NCBI GenBank assembly: GCA_963829955.1
Contig: CAWHKS010000001.1
Span: 1 to 64,000 of the forward strand
Source of the DNA: DASTFY01 sp963829955
GTDB taxonomy: Bacteria > Actinomycetota > Acidimicrobiia > Acidimicrobiales > Ilumatobacteraceae
DNA length: 64,000 bases
Reading direction: 5' to 3'
Shown here: positions 1 to 8,129 of the stretch, one piece after another
Numbering within the stretch: position 1 is the first letter of the stretch
Layout of the letters: every line of letters starts with the position of its first letter
Made by a program: the position numbers and the translations under genes
Notes under the pieces: model-generated
Told to the model about the DNA's origin: nothing
The model's database searches: none
Seen by the model: only the letters and a program-made list of their open reading frames with translations

Positions 1-856
1 TGGTATCGAACCACGGCGTGAGGACCTCGAGCCAGTCCCGGTCGGCGGGCAGGCCGTCGAGCAGGCGATGGATGGGCGCCACGGTGAGCTGGTCCTCGAC
101 CAGCTCGCCCAGGTAGGTCATCGTCAGGTCGTAGGGACCGGGGCGTCCACCGCTCGCCGCCCGGCGCTCCTCCCGGTACTGCCGGCTGACGCCGTAGCGG
201 TGGTGACCGTCGGCGATGAGGACCGCGTGCCGGGCGACCGCGGCGGCGATGGCCGCGAGTCGCTCGGGATCGTCGACGAGCTCGACGGTGTGGGTCACAC
301 CGTCGGCGTCGACCGTCGATCCCAGCGGAGCGCCTGGCTCCGTGAGCAGCTCCGTGAGCCCGGGCGCCAGCGACAACCCCCAGATCGGCGAGAGGTTGGC
401 GCCCGTGGCCCGGGTGAGCTCGAGGCGGTCGGTGGAGTCTTTGGGGGTCGTCCGTTCGTGAGGGAGCACGCCCTGCCCGTCGGCCGGCTCCGCGTGTTCC
501 CGTGTGACCTCCAGCGCGCCGATGACCCCGACGGTGCTCCGAGGCCGTCCGGCCTCGTCGGTGAACGCCATGCGGTAGAGCGTGAAGGCCGGGCGCTCGT
601 CGGCCCGCAGGATGTCGTCGTCCTGCCATTGCTGCAGCGTGAGCGCCGCGCGCTCGTAGCGACCCGGCCCCTCGGACTCCGGCGGCACGTCGACACGCAC
701 GATGTTGGCGGGATGGCGGCCGGCCAACTCCTCACGCTCGCCACGACCGAGGACGTCGTAGGGCGGCGCCACGACGTCGTCCAGGTCCACCTTCGAGGTG
801 TCGTAGCGCAGACCGACGAAGGGCTCGAAGCGGGGCACGGACGTCAAGGCTGGCAT
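1..856 (-). CDS. DUF1015 family protein, C-terminus cut by the window edge
   Basis: The frame is open from an ATG at 856 to the window edge, about 285 residues. The start reads MPALTSVPRFEPFVGLRYD. Family hallmarks are visible: an N-terminal APPYDV motif, the HERTTPKDSTDRLELTRAT stretch near residue 140, and ADGHHRYG near residue 220, which matches the conserved GHHRY signature of DUF1015 proteins. The biochemical role of the family is not established. It is divergent from the HAD gene at 880, with only 23 bases between the two starts, so the two share a promoter region. The family call is firm; function is unknown. Confidence 0.85.
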   Translation of the reverse strand, partial: MPALTSVPRFEPFVGLRYDTSKVDLDDVVAPPYDVLGRGEREELAGRHPANIVRVDVPPESEGPGRYERAALTLQQWQDDDILRADERPAFTLYRMAFTDEAGRPRSTVGVIGALEVTREHAEPADGQGVLPHERTTPKDSTDRLELTRATGANLSPIWGLSLAPGLTELLTEPGAPLGSTVDADGVTHTVELVDDPERLAAIAAAVARHAVLIADGHHRYGVSRQYREERRAASGGRPGPYDLTMTYLGELVEDQLTVAPIHRLLDGLPADRDWLEVLTPWFDT

Positions 857-879
857 GCCGTCATGGCAGCATCCAGCCC

Positions 880-1656
880 GTGACATCCCCCCTCGGGGCC
901 GGCGCGCCGGTCATCTGCGACCTCGACGGTGTGATCTGGCTCTCCCTGCGCGCCATCACCGGATCGGCCGACGCCATCGCGCGGCTGCGGGCGAGCGGGC
1001 ACCGCGTGCTGTTCGTGACCAACAACTCCTCCCTGGTGCGCGAGGACGTGGAGGCGGCCCTCGAGAAGGTCGGGGTGCCGGCGGTGGGCGATGTCCTCAC
1101 CTCGGCGATGGCCGCGGCCCGGCTGGTCGAGGCGGGGAGCGGGCCGTCGTGGTCGGGGGCCCGGGCATCGTGCAGGCGCTGGGAGGCAGGGGAGTCGAGG
1201 TGGTGATCGACGGTCCCGCCGATGCGGTGCTCGTCGGCTTCACCCGCGACTTCGACTACGACGCGCTGCGCCGCGGCGAATGCGGCGGTCCGGGGCGGGG
1301 CCCGCCTGATCGGGACGAACGACGACGCCACCTACCCGACGCCCGACGGACCCATCCCCGGGGGTGGCGCGCTGCTCGCCGCCGTCGTGACGGCCAGCGG
1401 ACAGGAGCCCGTGGTGGCGGGCAAGCCGTACCAACCCATGGCCGACCTCGTGAGGGACGAGCTCGACGGAGGACTGGAGGGCGCGGTGATGGTCGGTGAC
1501 CGGCAGGAGACCGACGGCGACTTCGCTGGCCGCTTGGGCATCGCCTTTGGGTTGGTTCGCTCGGGAGTGACACCGTCGGGAGTCGTCGTCGATCCGCCGC
1601 CGGCGTTCGACACGCCCGATCTCGCCGCGCTGGTCGACCTCTTGCTCGCGAGCTGA
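880..1656 (+). pseudogene. HAD-IIA family hydrolase (NagD-like phosphatase), interrupted by two indels
   Basis: Motif I DLDGVIW lies near the N-terminus, followed by FVTNNSS, a substrate-cap motif NDDATYPTPDG, GKPYQPM, and the late acidic motif MVGDRQETDGDF. This is the NagD/phosphoglycolate phosphatase-like HAD-IIA layout. The homologous sequence runs in one frame to about 1140, changes frame over about 1145-1270 (VVVGGPGIVQAL, GFTRDFDYDALRR), then returns to the first frame to the stop at 1656. The pattern fits one lost base in a G-run near 1135 and two lost bases near 1273. As printed, translation from GTG 880 stops at 1206. Since the neighbouring genes are intact core genes, an assembly error is as likely as real decay. 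Confidence 0.8.
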
Positions 1657-1693
1657 CGCGGATCGCCTTGCGTGGCTTGTCGCGATCACGCCG

Positions 1694-1699
1694 TAGGCT
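1694..1699 (+). promoter_or_regulatory. -10 box of a leaderless promoter for the phasin-like gene
   Basis: TAGGCT lies 7 bases before the ATG at 1707 with no Shine-Dalgarno sequence between them. This is the spacing expected if transcription starts at the A of the start codon. No convincing -35 box is visible. Confidence 0.55.
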
Positions 1700-1706
1700 T
1701 CTCCGG

Positions 1707-2267
1707 ATGGCTGCCACCAATGATCTCGTCAAGCGTCTCATCGACGCCGGATTGTCCTTCACGCAGATGACCCAGGCCAAGGCCGAGGACATCGTGAAGG
1801 AGATGCAGGAAGCAGGCCAGCTCCGCATGGAGGAGGCCCAGACCACCATCCAGGAGCTGATCGAGGCCGGACGCAAGAACACCGAGGAACTGGCGCGCAC
1901 CGTCCAGCGCGAGGTGTCCAAGCAGCTCCAGAGCTTCGGCATCGATCTCGGCGATCTCGAGGCCCGGATCGACGATCTCGCCCGCCGGGTGGGCCTGCGT
2001 CCGTCCTCCGGAGCGACCACGGCGTCGGCGACCGCCGCTGCGGCCAGCCCGGCCAAGAAGTCCACCGCCAAGAGGTCGACGAAGAAGGCCGCGACGAAGA
2101 GGACGGCGGCCAGGAAGACCGCGGCCAACAAGACGACGGCCAAGAAGTCCACCGCGAAGAAGTCGACGGCCAAGAAGACCGCAGCGAAGAAGACCGGGGC
2201 GCGGAAGTCGACCGCCAAGCGCTCGCCGGCCAAGAAGGCCGCAGCGAAGAAGTCGGCCAGCCGCTGA
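1707..2267 (+). CDS. Phasin-like coiled-coil protein with lysine/alanine-rich histone-like tail
   Basis: 186 residues. Residues 1-95 are a helical, phasin-like region (LVKRLIDAGLSFTQMTQAKAEDIVKEMQ, here split as heptad-rich helices) similar to proteins annotated as polyhydroxyalkanoate synthesis regulator phasin. From about residue 115 to the end the chain is repeats of AKKSTAKK/AAKKTAAKK type, as in histone H1-like and mycobacterial HupB tails. ATG 1707 is chosen because the -10 box lies 7 bases upstream. It is followed 19 bases later by tlyA. The combination suggests a protein that binds a polyanion such as DNA, RNA or polyphosphate, but this is inference. Confidence 0.75.
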   Translation: MAATNDLVKRLIDAGLSFTQMTQAKAEDIVKEMQEAGQLRMEEAQTTIQELIEAGRKNTEELARTVQREVSKQLQSFGIDLGDLEARIDDLARRVGLRPSSGATTASATAAAASPAKKSTAKRSTKKAATKRTAARKTAANKTTAKKSTAKKSTAKKTAAKKTGARKSTAKRSPAKKAAAKKSASR

Positions 2268-2286
2268 GCGGCCGCGTCGCGGCCCC

Positions 2287-3027
2287 GTGACCGTCCGCCG
2301 CCGCCTTGACGTGGAGCTGGTCCGGCGGGGACTGGCGCCGAGCCGGGCGGTCGCGCACGCGGCGATCGTGGAGCACCGCGTCACCGTAGGGGGCGCGCTG
2401 GCGGTCAAGCCCTCGCGGCTGGTCGCGCCCTCGGATCCCGTCGAGGTGCTGGGGCCGCCGGCCCGCTTTGTCGGGCGGGGCGGCGACAAGCTCGACGCCG
2501 CCCTGGCGGGCTTCGCCATCGACGTCTCCGGTTGCCGGGCCCTCGACGCCGGCGCGTCCACGGGAGGGTTCACCGACTGCCTGCTCCAACGGGGCGCCGC
2601 GCACGTCGTCGCCGTCGATGTCGGGCACGGGCAGCTGCACCCGGCCATACGGGAGGACCCGCGGGTGGTCGTCCGCGAGCGCTGCAACGTCCGCCACCTT
2701 CGCGCCGCGGATGTGGGCGGGGAGGTCGACGTCGTCGTCGCCGACCTGTCCTTCATCTCCTTGGTCCCGGTGCTGCCGGCCCTCCTCGGTGTGTGCCTTC
2801 CCGGCGCGCCGCTCGTGCTGCTCGTGAAGCCCCAGTTCGAAGCCGGTCGTGCCGAGGTCTCCCGCGGCCGGGGCGTCGTGCGCGACCCGGCCGTGCGCAC
2901 CGAGGTCCAGATCCGGATCGATGACGCCTTGCGTGGCGCCGGCGCGACCATCATGGGTTGGATGGAATCGCCCCTGCATGGCGCCGACGGCAACGTCGAG
3001 CTGTTCGTCCATGCGCAGGCGCGATGA
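2287..3027 (+). CDS. tlyA: TlyA-type rRNA (cytidine-2'-O)-methyltransferase
   Basis: 246 residues with an N-terminal S4 RNA-binding domain (RRLDVELVRRGLAPSRAVA, residues about 3-60), then a FtsJ/RrmJ-like SAM-binding domain with ALDAGASTGGFTDCLL (about residues 83-98), a DLSFISL motif and VKPQFEAGR. TlyA proteins 2'-O-methylate cytidines of 16S and/or 23S rRNA and influence capreomycin sensitivity in mycobacteria. The start is GTG 2287. It overlaps no gene but lies 13 bases before nadK, the usual actinobacterial arrangement. Confidence 0.92.
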   Translation: MTVRRRLDVELVRRGLAPSRAVAHAAIVEHRVTVGGALAVKPSRLVAPSDPVEVLGPPARFVGRGGDKLDAALAGFAIDVSGCRALDAGASTGGFTDCLLQRGAAHVVAVDVGHGQLHPAIREDPRVVVRERCNVRHLRAADVGGEVDVVVADLSFISLVPVLPALLGVCLPGAPLVLLVKPQFEAGRAEVSRGRGVVRDPAVRTEVQIRIDDALRGAGATIMGWMESPLHGADGNVELFVHAQAR

Positions 3028-3040
3028 CGGGGGCCGACGA

Positions 3041-3892
3041 GTGACTGCGGCGGTGATCGTCGCCCACCACGAGCGCGGCGAGGCCGCTGCACTCGCTGCC
3101 AGCGCTGCCCGCTGGCTGCGCGAGCGGGACATCGACGTCTGGATGCCGCTCAGCGACGCCGCCGCCATCGACCTCGACGACCTCGGCGATGACCGGCCCG
3201 CCGGCCAGGCCGACCTGGCCATCAGCCTCGGCGGGGACGGCACGATGCTGCGCACGGTCGAGCTGCTGGGCGGCGCCCCCACCACCATCCTCGGCGTCAA
3301 CGTTGGCCAGCTCGGCTACCTGACCGAGGTGGAGCCGGCCGCCCTGACGAGCGCGCTCGAGCGCTACGTCGCCGGCGCCTTCGAGGTCGAGGAGCGCATG
3401 ATGCTCGCCGTCGACGCCGACCCGGTCGGCGAGGCGCCTCCGCAGTCATGGCGGGCGCTGAACGAGGCCGTCATCGAACGACGGGAATCCGGCCACACCG
3501 TCCGGCTCCTCGTGCGCATCGACGGCGCGCCCTTCACCAGCTACGCCGCGGACGGTCTGATCGTCGCCACCCCCACTGGCTCGACGGCGTACTCGCTCTC
3601 GGCTCGTGGGCCGGTGATCTCGCCTCGGCACCGTGCGCTGCTGCTCACACCGGTGTCACCCCACATGCTGTTCGACCGCGCGCTCGTGCTCGATCCCGAA
3701 GAGTCCATCGAGATCGAGGTCGCCGGGCACCGCAGCGCCGACCTCAACGTCGACGGACAGCGGGCGCTCACCCTGGAGCAGGGCAGCACCATCCGCGTCG
3801 GGGCCGCGGTCGAGCCGGCGCGCTTCGTGCGCTTCGGACCGCGGCGCTTCCACCAGATCCTCAAGGCCAAGTTCGGCCTGTCCGATCGCTAG
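3041..3892 (+). CDS. nadK: NAD kinase, with its 3' end supplied by an integrated element
   Basis: 283 residues. It shows the NAD kinase signatures SLGGDGTMLR (residues about 62-71), NVGQLGYL, ALNEAVIERRESGH, and TPTGSTAYSLSARGP, and makes NADP from NAD and ATP. The start is GTG 3041, 13 bases after tlyA. The last codons (ILKAKFGLSDR, then TAG) lie inside the attachment repeat. The displaced chromosomal version of this tail (ALKAKFGLADR, then TGA overlapping the recN ATG) survives at 23228-23262. Integration therefore swapped the end of the gene without disrupting it, changing about one residue (A to S). Confidence 0.95.
   Translation: MTAAVIVAHHERGEAAALAASAARWLRERDIDVWMPLSDAAAIDLDDLGDDRPAGQADLAISLGGDGTMLRTVELLGGAPTTILGVNVGQLGYLTEVEPAALTSALERYVAGAFEVEERMMLAVDADPVGEAPPQSWRALNEAVIERRESGHTVRLLVRIDGAPFTSYAADGLIVATPTGSTAYSLSARGPVISPRHRALLLTPVSPHMLFDRALVLDPEESIEIEVAGHRSADLNVDGQRALTLEQGSTIRVGAAVEPARFVRFGPRRFHQILKAKFGLSDR
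3859..3890 (+). repeat. attL: left attachment repeat in the 3' end of nadK
   Basis: The 19-bp core cctcaaggccaagttcggc (3859-3877) recurs exactly at 23229-23247. The next 13 bases match in 10 positions. Both copies encode LKAKFGL(S/A)DR in the NAD kinase frame, so the repeat is the target-gene end. The differences after the core mark the part that came with the element. Confidence 0.85.
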
Positions 3893-3974
3893 CAGGCAGA
3901 ACACCCCGAACTGTCTCTGACCAGGGTTAACACTTGTGAACGCTTGTGGACGATCCTGGCAGGAAATGGCTGCG

Positions 3975-4004
3975 GGGCGGACCTGGGGCGGACCTGGAAG
4001 GGTC
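3975..4004 (+). repeat. Left copy of the element-end repeat (possible integrase arm site)
   Basis: This copy holds GGGCGGACCT twice in tandem and matches 23160-23189 in 27 of 30 positions, with 21 consecutive identical bases. It sits 85 bases inside attL, in the same orientation as the right copy. Direct repeats near both ends of a tyrosine-recombinase element fit arm-type binding sites. This role is inference. Confidence 0.6.
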
Positions 4005-4291
4005 ATCGGCTCCGACAGGTCGGCCGTCCCCTTTGCGTCGTGTGCCACAAGCAGCTCGACGGAGCTGTCGGGTCGGTCCGATCCTCGGGCCTCGGTCCTG
4101 GCCGAGGTCCCGCGCCGGTAGATGCACGGTGGGCATCATTGACCTTTCGGTAGCTGAGAGAGCCACGAAACGGCCCCGGGTGGGTACTGGGTGCGGGCAC
4201 TCGATGAGGGGCTAGTGCCGCGTCAGCCAGCGTTCGACGCGTCGCGGTCTGTCGCCCGCACCCGAACGGAGGGCATCTGTGCGGGCCGTCG

Positions 4292-4297
4292 TACGCT
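4292..4297 (+). promoter_or_regulatory. -10 candidate upstream of the 4330 gene
   Basis: TACGCT fits the TANNNT consensus seen elsewhere in this window. It would give a leader of about 25 bases that includes the AGGGGA ribosome binding site before ATG 4330. Confidence 0.35.
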
Positions 4298-4329
4298 TCG
4301 CTCTCGACCGCACGACTAGGGGATTCCTC

Positions 4330-4599
4330 ATGCAGGACATAATGATCAGGATCGAGACCGATGACTTCGAGGCGTGGAAGACGCAGCACTATCTTCACGC
4401 CGACAACCGGGCCGCGTTCGGCATCAGCGATGGGCCCGCGTATCAGGACATCGACAATCCCAACGCCGCGTTGTTCCACATCAGGACCGACGATATGGAT
4501 CGGGCCATGCAGTGGTTCCAGAGCGATGTCTTCAAGGAAGCGTCACGGTTGGCCAAAGTTACCGGCCGCGTCTTCTTCCTCGCCCAGCCGCAGGCCTGA
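4330..4599 (+). CDS. Small protein of unknown function, possibly of the dimeric alpha/beta-barrel type
   Basis: 89 residues beginning MQDIMIRIETDDFEAWKTQH and ending FFLAQPQA. ATG 4330 follows an AGGGGA ribosome binding site. Motifs such as DDFEAWKTQH and FHIRTDDMDRAMQWFQSD resemble the short ferredoxin-like folds of the antibiotic-monooxygenase superfamily, but no residue is diagnostic. It is the first gene inside the element, and the next gene is convergent (minus strand). Function is not assigned. Confidence 0.6.
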   Translation: MQDIMIRIETDDFEAWKTQHYLHADNRAAFGISDGPAYQDIDNPNAALFHIRTDDMDRAMQWFQSDVFKEASRLAKVTGRVFFLAQPQA

Positions 4600-4636
4600 C
4601 TTGCCGCGGCATAATGTGCGCTCGTCGAGATCTGAG

Positions 4637-5017
4637 TCACGCCAGCTCGCGGGCGAGGTCCGGCCACGTCGGTGGGACCTCGCTGCCGTGAGCGTCGTAC
4701 GTCTTGATGTGGGGATCGTCCATGTGGGGCTGGAGCGCTGTCATCGCTTTCCGGTGGACGTCAGAGCGCACGAACGCGGTGAGGGCGTCACGGTCTTGCC
4801 ATGCCGACATGGTCCAGAACGTCTTGTGTAGGAGGTCGGCCTTGAGCGCGTAGCCAATAAGGCCTTCGCTGCGCTTCAGCTGGCGCATGACGCGCACCGT
4901 GGCGAGCAGGATGCTTGGGATGCGGAGGTGGGACTGCAGGGGCAGCTTGGTGATCGCGACGGCGTAGGACACTTCGGGATCGACGGGCTGGCTGGTCCGC
5001 CACGGCAAGGGAGGCAT
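4637..5017 (-). CDS. Small monooxygenase-like protein (DUF3291/ABM-like)
   Basis: 126 residues from ATG 5017 (MPPLPWRTSQPVDPEVSYAV). The middle part, IPSILLATVRVMRQLKRSEG followed by LIGYALKADLLHKTFWTMSAWQ (here in two pieces) and AFVRSDVHRKAM, matches small stress-response and monooxygenase-like proteins with a dimeric alpha/beta-barrel fold. The W-T-M-S-x-W pattern is typical of that group. It starts one base after the hemerythrin stop (5019), so the two form an operon. An ATG 36 bases further upstream is possible but overlaps the preceding gene. The substrate is unknown. Confidence 0.65.
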   Translation of the reverse strand: MPPLPWRTSQPVDPEVSYAVAITKLPLQSHLRIPSILLATVRVMRQLKRSEGLIGYALKADLLHKTFWTMSAWQDRDALTAFVRSDVHRKAMTALQPHMDDPHIKTYDAHGSEVPPTWPDLARELA

Positions 5018-5018
5018 G

Positions 5019-5735
5019 TCAGCGCCTCGCCTTCTGGTCCGACGTCGGGACATACAGAGGCGCCATCACGCGAGCGAATCGCTGCTTCCAGGCGTGGTCG
5101 TGCACGATGATCAGCAGGCGCGGGGCGGCGGCTCGCATGGCGGCGGCCTCCTCCGGGGTGGCGCTGGCGAGGACCCAAGGTGCCGCCATGCGCATGTGGC
5201 GGTAGGTCGCGAGTTTGGACTCCTGCTTCGCCAGCGCTCGCTGGTCGGCGCCGGAGAGCACCGACTCGAACGCCGGTATGACGAGATCCTCCTCCCGATC
5301 GAGATGGCTCACCAGGATGTTGTTGAACGCGGCGGCATCGTCGATCAGGTATCGGTGGGTGTCGTACCGGAGCGTCGCAGCCCGCTGATGGGCGAGCATC
5401 CGCAGGCCGGCACTGAGGCGGGCCATGGCGGCGTCGAGCTCGATGTGGTCGTGCTCGAGCGCGACGGCGTCGTGCTCGAAGCCGTGCACACGTTCGATGA
5501 GGAAGGGGTAGATGACGTCGTCTTCGGCCCAGTGATGGTCATGGATCAGCTTCACCACTTGGGCAAAGGCTTGGCCGAGCGCCACAGCGTCCTCGAGCGT
5601 GCCGTCAGGCAGGTCACTCAGGGCCGTTGCCAGGCGATGCGCGTCCGCTCGCATCGCTCGGTGCGCCCCCAAGAGTAGAACGCTGTGCTCGGAGACCGGG
5701 ATCGACTTGGGTGGGTTGATCAACAGATCGGACAT
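5019..5735 (-). CDS. Hemerythrin HHE-domain protein
   Basis: 238 residues. Histidine and carboxylate ligands of an HHE four-helix bundle are seen in GAHRAMR, LIHDHHWAEDDVIYP, LEHDHIELD and HLDREEDLVIP. Hemerythrins bind a di-iron centre and serve oxygen or nitric-oxide sensing, storage or iron homeostasis. The start at 5735 is fixed by a strong AAGGAGG site 7 bases upstream. The gene lies in an operon with the monooxygenase-like gene downstream and the 5970 gene upstream, whose frame overlaps this one by about 120 bases. Confidence 0.85.
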   Translation of the reverse strand: MSDLLINPPKSIPVSEHSVLLLGAHRAMRADAHRLATALSDLPDGTLEDAVALGQAFAQVVKLIHDHHWAEDDVIYPFLIERVHGFEHDAVALEHDHIELDAAMARLSAGLRMLAHQRAATLRYDTHRYLIDDAAAFNNILVSHLDREEDLVIPAFESVLSGADQRALAKQESKLATYRHMRMAAPWVLASATPEEAAAMRAAAPRLLIIVHDHAWKQRFARVMAPLYVPTSDQKARR

Positions 5736-5970
5736 CGGATTCCTCCTTGGGATGGACGGACACGAGGGTCAGCCCTAGAGCTTCGAAACGGGCGATCAGG
5801 CCGTAGAGGGCGGCCGTGTCGGCCATCGGGCCGGACAGAACGGTCCCTTGCGGTGAGATCTCGACCGTGAAGCCGGCGAGCTCGTCGAGCATCTGCGCGG
5901 GCACGTGGCCGCGTACCTCGATGCGATAGGTGAGTGGCGCCACCCCGCGAGCATGCGGGGTGGCGGTCAT
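5614..5970 (-). CDS. Small conserved-type protein of unknown function with an unusually long overlap into the next gene
   Basis: 118 residues from ATG 5970. The core TYRIEVRGHVPAQMLDELAG ... LSGPMADTAALYGLIARFEA ... LTLVSV (residues about 14-75) resembles a class of short actinobacterial proteins with the pattern Y-x-I-x-V-x-G ... L-x-G-P-x-x-D-x-A-A-L-x-G-L. After residue 78 the frame runs 122 bases into the hemerythrin gene and turns compositionally random. The true end may therefore be near 5735, with an indel hiding the original stop. A palindrome (5978-5995) overlaps its ribosome binding site. Confidence 0.6.
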   Translation of the reverse strand: MTATPHARGVAPLTYRIEVRGHVPAQMLDELAGFTVEISPQGTVLSGPMADTAALYGLIARFEALGLTLVSVHPKEESDVRSVDQPTQVDPGLRAQRSTLGGAPSDASGRASPGNGPE

Positions 5971-5977
5971 CGCGTGC

Positions 5978-5995
5978 TTCACCCTGTGGTGTGAA
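5978..5995. promoter_or_regulatory. Palindromic operator candidate in front of the 5970-hemerythrin operon
   Basis: TTCACCCTGTGGTGTGAA forms an imperfect inverted repeat. It differs by one base from the perfect palindrome at 8130-8147 upstream of the regulator gene. It lies between the luxR stop and ATG 5970 and includes that gene's AGGGTGA ribosome binding sequence. Confidence 0.6.
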
Positions 5996-8080
5996 TCAGA
6001 GGAGCTTCCTGCGTCTGGCCGCTTCGATGGCCTCGTGCCGAGTCTGGACTCCGAGTTTCCTGTAGATGGCCCGGCTGTGGGTCTTGATGGTGTTGAGCGA
6101 CAGGTAGAGCTCGCTGGCGATCTCACGGGGGGTGAGCGACGTGGGGAGCAGTCGTAGCACCGAGAGCTCTCGGCCGGTCAGTGGTTCGACGAGGCCTCTC
6201 CCGGCGGAGCTGGGGATGACTTCGGCCAGGCGTTGGTTGGCGGCCGCGGCCGCCGTCTCGCGGGCGACGTAGCGGATCCGCCCGGCCAACTCGGTGCCCC
6301 GGTTGATCGCCTCGGCCGCCTCCTCAAAGCGCCCCTCGTCGAGGAGCACGTTGCCCAGCGTCAGGTAGGCAACGGTGCACTCGGCGTTGTCCGCCAGCCC
6401 GGAGACCTCAGCGAAGTCGAGCGCGGCGCGGCTCGCGACCTCGGCGGCCGCCGTCCTTCCCGCCCGCCGCTCGATCTCGGCCAGATGCGCGCGGGCGATG
6501 AGCTGCACGATCGAGACCGCACGGAAGGGGGCGGCGAGCTCGTCGGCGTCGGTGAACGCGCGCCGCGCGCCGTCTAGGTCGCCTTCGGCCAGCCGGCAGC
6601 GGCCCACCACCAGCAACAGACCGGTCCGAGCGCGGGGCTCGTCCCGGGCGACCAGCTCGAGGCCCGCGTGGGCGACGTGCTCGGCCTCGGCCACCTCGCC
6701 CTGCGCGACCAGCCGCCCCGCCTCGAGTAGTGCAACCTCGGCCCGCACGAGAGCGGCATCCGAGCTGTCGTCGAGGTTGGCAGTGGCCTCGAAGGCCGCC
6801 ACCAGGTCGTGGACCTCCTCCCAGCGGCCGACCTTGTGCGCCACCCAGGCGGAAGCCAATAGCAACGTCGGCCAACGGCGGAATACGTCAGCTGGCAGCT
6901 GCTGGGTCCAGTCGCGAAGCGTCTCCTCCCGTCCCTGCCCGACGAACAGCCAATGGGCGCGGTCGATGACCTCAGCCGCGAGATCGAGGTCCCCGGCCGC
7001 GACGTAGTGTCGGATGGCCTCACCCGGGAAGCCATGGCGGGCCAGCCATTCGGCGGCTCGTCGATGGCGCGGTCGAGGATCGTCAGTCGATTGCAGACAC
7101 AACCACTCGGCGAACAGGTGGTGGTAGCGGAACCAGCGACGCCGACGGTCGAGCGGGACCATGAACAGGTTCTGGCGGTCGAGCTCTTCCAGTACTCCCT
7201 GCGAATCGGCGACTCCGGAGACGGCTGCGCAGAGGGGCGCGGTCAGGCGGTCGAGGATCGCCGTGTCGAGCAGGAAACCTCGGACTCGTTCGGGCAGGCG
7301 GGCCAGGACCTCATCTCTCAGGTAGTCGGCCACATGCCGGTCGTCGCCGGTGAACTCCTCGATGAAGACGGCGTGATCGGCCTGGTTCCGGAGCGACAAC
7401 CCGACCAGCTGTACCCCGACGGCCCAACCTTCGGTCCGCTCGGTGACGCGATGGAGATCGGACTCCGCCAGCCCGATCGCCATGGTGTCGTTGAGGAGGG
7501 CGGAGACGTCACCCTCGTCGAATCGGAGATCGTCGAAACGGACCTCCCGCAGCCCGTCCTGCGCGCGGAGACGTGCCAGCATCAACGGAGGATCGTGACG
7601 CGTCCCGATGACCACGCGAAGCGTGGAGGGCGCCTCGACGAGCAGCCGATCCATGCCGGCGTGGATGCTTGAGTTCACGACCGCGTGGTAGTCGTCCAGC
7701 ACGAGGACGATCGGCGCACCCGGGTGGGCCATCTCCTCCGCCACGAGGGCCCGGGCCACTTCACGGGCACCCGTCATCTGGGATGCGCCGGCCAGCCCGA
7801 CCGCCTCGGCCAGCGCCGGCCAGAACACAGCGGGATCGTTGTCCTCGCCGTCGAGTGAATACCAACGGCCACCCCCGTCGCGGCGCGCCAGCCATCCGCT
7901 CAACGCCGTCGACTTGCCGGCTCCGGCCGGTGCTGACACCAGCACTAGCGACGCGTCGATCGCGTCGTCCAAGAGCGCGTCGACGCGTCCGCGAATCACG
8001 TGGTGGCGACCGAGGGGCGGAACGCGAAGCGCACCCGGGCGCGATACCGACGCCTCAGTGGCCGAAGCGGACTCCACCAC
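5996..8080 (-). CDS. MalT-like LuxR family transcriptional regulator with ATPase domain
   Basis: 694 residues. A Walker A motif (SAPAGAGKSTAL, about residue 50) and Walker B motif (IVLVLDDYHA, about residue 125) mark a STAND-type ATPase. A TPR-rich middle region follows, then a C-terminal LuxR helix-turn-helix (TSLTPREIASELYLSLNTIK, about residues 640-660). Proteins of this type activate transcription after binding an inducer and ATP. It sits upstream of the 5970-hemerythrin operon and divergent from the small membrane protein and cupin genes. The same palindrome lies on both sides of it, which suggests these are its targets or autoregulatory sites. Confidence 0.9.
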   Translation of the reverse strand: MVESASATEASVSRPGALRVPPLGRHHVIRGRVDALLDDAIDASLVLVSAPAGAGKSTALSGWLARRDGGGRWYSLDGEDNDPAVFWPALAEAVGLAGASQMTGAREVARALVAEEMAHPGAPIVLVLDDYHAVVNSSIHAGMDRLLVEAPSTLRVVIGTRHDPPLMLARLRAQDGLREVRFDDLRFDEGDVSALLNDTMAIGLAESDLHRVTERTEGWAVGVQLVGLSLRNQADHAVFIEEFTGDDRHVADYLRDEVLARLPERVRGFLLDTAILDRLTAPLCAAVSGVADSQGVLEELDRQNLFMVPLDRRRRWFRYHHLFAEWLCLQSTDDPRPRHRRAAEWLARHGFPGEAIRHYVAAGDLDLAAEVIDRAHWLFVGQGREETLRDWTQQLPADVFRRWPTLLLASAWVAHKVGRWEEVHDLVAAFEATANLDDSSDAALVRAEVALLEAGRLVAQGEVAEAEHVAHAGLELVARDEPRARTGLLLVVGRCRLAEGDLDGARRAFTDADELAAPFRAVSIVQLIARAHLAEIERRAGRTAAAEVASRAALDFAEVSGLADNAECTVAYLTLGNVLLDEGRFEEAAEAINRGTELAGRIRYVARETAAAAANQRLAEVIPSSAGRGLVEPLTGRELSVLRLLPTSLTPREIASELYLSLNTIKTHSRAIYRKLGVQTRHEAIEAARRRKLL

Positions 8081-8129
8081 CAGAGTTTGCCGGAGGCCGC
8101 CAGCGCAGTCGGGCTACTCGCGCACCGGA

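Larger units (their letters stand above)
3893..4329. other. Non-coding left end of the element
   Basis: No credible gene is seen between nadK and the small gene at 4330. The stretch contains the tandem GGGCGGACCT arm-type repeat (3975-4004) and a TACGCT -10 candidate at 4292-4297. It has an AT-richer patch (ggttaacacttgtgaacgct, 3924-3943) next to attL that could bind integration factors. Confidence 0.5.

Noticed and set aside
2040..2260. Tandem DNA repeat
   Set aside because: The AAGAAG-rich periodicity reflects the K/A-rich protein tail and is not an exact DNA repeat.
3859..3890. tRNA gene as the attachment site
   Set aside because: No cloverleaf can be formed; the repeat codes for the NAD kinase C-terminus.
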